Assembly (NCBI GenBank): GCA_002723195.1
Contig: PBNR01000054.1
Location: forward strand, 1 to 42,631
Direction of reading: 5' to 3'
Length of the DNA stretch: 42,631 bases
DNA from: Gammaproteobacteria bacterium
GTDB lineage: Bacteria > Pseudomonadota > Gammaproteobacteria > Pseudomonadales > Pseudohongiellaceae
The notes under the pieces were generated by a model. It saw nothing but the letters and a program-made list of their open reading frames with translations. It did not search any database and had not been told where the DNA came from. The translations under genes and the position numbers were made by a program. Every line of letters begins with the position of its first letter. Positions within the stretch are counted from its first letter, which is position 1. Below, piece by piece: positions 39,962 through 42,631 of this stretch.

Positions 39962-41392
39962 ATGGAATGGGAATCGATAATAGGCTTAGAAGTTCATGTT
40001 TCACTATCGACAAAATCAAAATTATTTTCTGGCACTGCCTCGGAGTTTGGCGCAGAACCAAATACACAAGCTAACATTTTTGATTTAGCAATACCTGGGA
40101 CCCTTCCGGTTTTTAACAACGAAGCATTAAAAATGGCAGTCCGTTTTGGCCTCGCTATTGGAGCCGAGATTAGCAAAAGATCGGTATTTGATCGTAAGAA
40201 TTACTTTTATCCTGATTTACCGAAAGGTTATCAAGTTACCCAGCTCGATTTCCCAACCGTTGGCAAAGGTTCTTTGAGTATTATTCTTGAAGACGGAACG
40301 GAAAAGATTATCGGGATCACTCGAGCGCATATAGAGGAAAATGCGGGTAAGTCTTTGCACGAAGAATTCAGTGGACAATCGGGCATCGATTTAAATCGGG
40401 CCGGCGAGCCGTTACTAGAAATTGTGTCCGAACCAGAGATTAACAATGCGAAGGAAGCCGTTGCCTATCTAAAAAAATTACATTCTATAGTGCGTTATCT
40501 GGAAATCTCAGATGCCATCATGGCTCAAGGTTCAATGCGCTGTGATGTTAACGTTTCGATTCGACCTAAAGGGGGGACCAAATTAGGCACGCGCACAGAA
40601 ATTAAGAATATTAATTCGTTCCGCTTCGTAGAGAAAGCTATTAACTCCGAAATCCTGCGGCAAAGGGAAGTAATCGAAGACGGAGGCGAAATTCAACAAG
40701 AAACACGTCGCTACGATGCTAACAAAGACACCACCAGCTCTATGCGTAACAAAGAAGTCGCTAATGACTATAGATACTTTCCCGAGCCTGACTTGCTACC
40801 TGTGGTTATTGATGATGAGTTTATCGCCGCTATTCATTCAGAACTTCCTGAACTACCAGATGCCAAAAAAGAAAGATTCACGTTAGAATTTGGGCTTAGC
40901 AATTATGATGCCGGCGTTTTAACCTCAACGCGGGAAATGGCAGAGTATTTTGAAAAAGTCGCAAAGGCTTGCGGGGACTCTAAACTTGCAGCGAACTGGG
41001 TAACAGGAGACCTTCTCGCATTCCTAAACAAAAACGACTTAGAGATTGAAAATTCCCCGATCCAATCTGAACGTCTAGCCGTGTTAGTTAGCCGGATTAA
41101 AGATAATACAATAAGTGGGAAGATAGCTAAGACTGTATTCGAAACCATGATCGAAGATTCAGCGACTGTCGATGAAATAATTGAGAGAAAAGGCTTAAAG
41201 CAAGTTACTGATTCTAGCGAAATAGAAAATTTGGTAGATGAAGTTATTGCCAAAAATCCGGATCAAGTACAACAATTAAAAGATGGCAAAGAACAAGTTC
41301 TAGGTTTTCTAGTTGGCCAGGCCATGAAACTATCTCAAGGGAAAGCTAACCCAGGCAAAGTTAATAAGCTACTTCGAGATAAGACAAAATAA
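39962..41392 (+). CDS. gatB: Asp-tRNA(Asn)/Glu-tRNA(Gln) amidotransferase subunit GatB
   Basis: '[22 protein letters not shown]', '[18 protein letters not shown]', '[13 protein letters not shown]', C-terminal GatB/YqeY tail. Confidence 0.97.
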   Translation: MEWESIIGLEVHVSLSTKSKLFSGTASEFGAEPNTQANIFDLAIPGTLPVFNNEALKMAVRFGLAIGAEISKRSVFDRKNYFYPDLPKGYQVTQLDFPTVGKGSLSIILEDGTEKIIGITRAHIEENAGKSLHEEFSGQSGIDLNRAGEPLLEIVSEPEINNAKEAVAYLKKLHSIVRYLEISDAIMAQGSMRCDVNVSIRPKGGTKLGTRTEIKNINSFRFVEKAINSEILRQREVIEDGGEIQQETRRYDANKDTTSSMRNKEVANDYRYFPEPDLLPVVIDDEFIAAIHSELPELPDAKKERFTLEFGLSNYDAGVLTSTREMAEYFEKVAKACGDSKLAANWVTGDLLAFLNKNDLEIENSPIQSERLAVLVSRIKDNTISGKIAKTVFETMIEDSATVDEIIERKGLKQVTDSSEIENLVDEVIAKNPDQVQQLKDGKEQVLGFLVGQAMKLSQGKANPGKVNKLLRDKTK

Positions 41393-41537
41393 TTAAGTTC
41401 CTTGGAATATCAATACAACTTTGTTCTATCAAATAAGAAACACAATGTTATGAAGAAAAACTAGCGCTTGTCTTACAATTTTAGCTCGCTGTTATAGGGC
41501 CGAACCAAATTTTCTATACATATATAAAGGGTAAATC

Positions 41538-42629
<1,092 letters not shown>

Positions 42630-42631
42630 TA

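Overview
This is a 42.6 kb, moderately AT-rich, gene-dense bacterial window. It is probably from a marine or oligotrophic gammaproteobacterium (inference from gene order and families). The right third (about 28.7-41.9 kb) is a conserved chromosomal backbone: yhdP-rng-maf-mreD-mreC-mreB on the minus strand, divergent from gatC-gatA-gatB on the plus strand, then a PA4642-family gene and a DEAD-box helicase cut by the window edge. The left two thirds is metabolic and accessory: a TPP enzyme, Na+/solute symporter, HAD phosphatase, thioesterase, small lipoprotein, patatin, MFS, TonB receptor, YceI, a FAD-oxidoreductase/SelD fusion, a TPR protein, a PF10023-type aminopeptidase, YjbQ, glutaminyl cyclotransferase, HIT, MtnA next to a class II aldolase/SDR fusion, an orphan ExbD, TetR, DUF445, and a PQQ-quinohemoprotein dehydrogenase / cyclase / DUF6644-pair / DUF6152 island. 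I saw no rRNA, tRNA, CRISPR array, transposase or phage genes. Main points for a second look: (1) the aldolase/SDR fusion coupled to mtnA, a candidate variant 'DHAP shunt' for methylthioadenosine/5'-deoxyadenosine by-products; (2) the PQQ dehydrogenase/cyclase/DUF6644x2/DUF6152 island, with a 25-bp dyad in its divergent promoter and a TetR-associated motif; (3) three consecutive hairpins behind a TATAAT box in the gatC 5' leader; (4) probable non-canonical AUC start codons in mreC and the DUF445 gene, each with a well-placed Shine-Dalgarno; (5) an in-frame amber codon splitting the PA4642-family gene. Family names come from recognising motifs in the translations; no database search was run.
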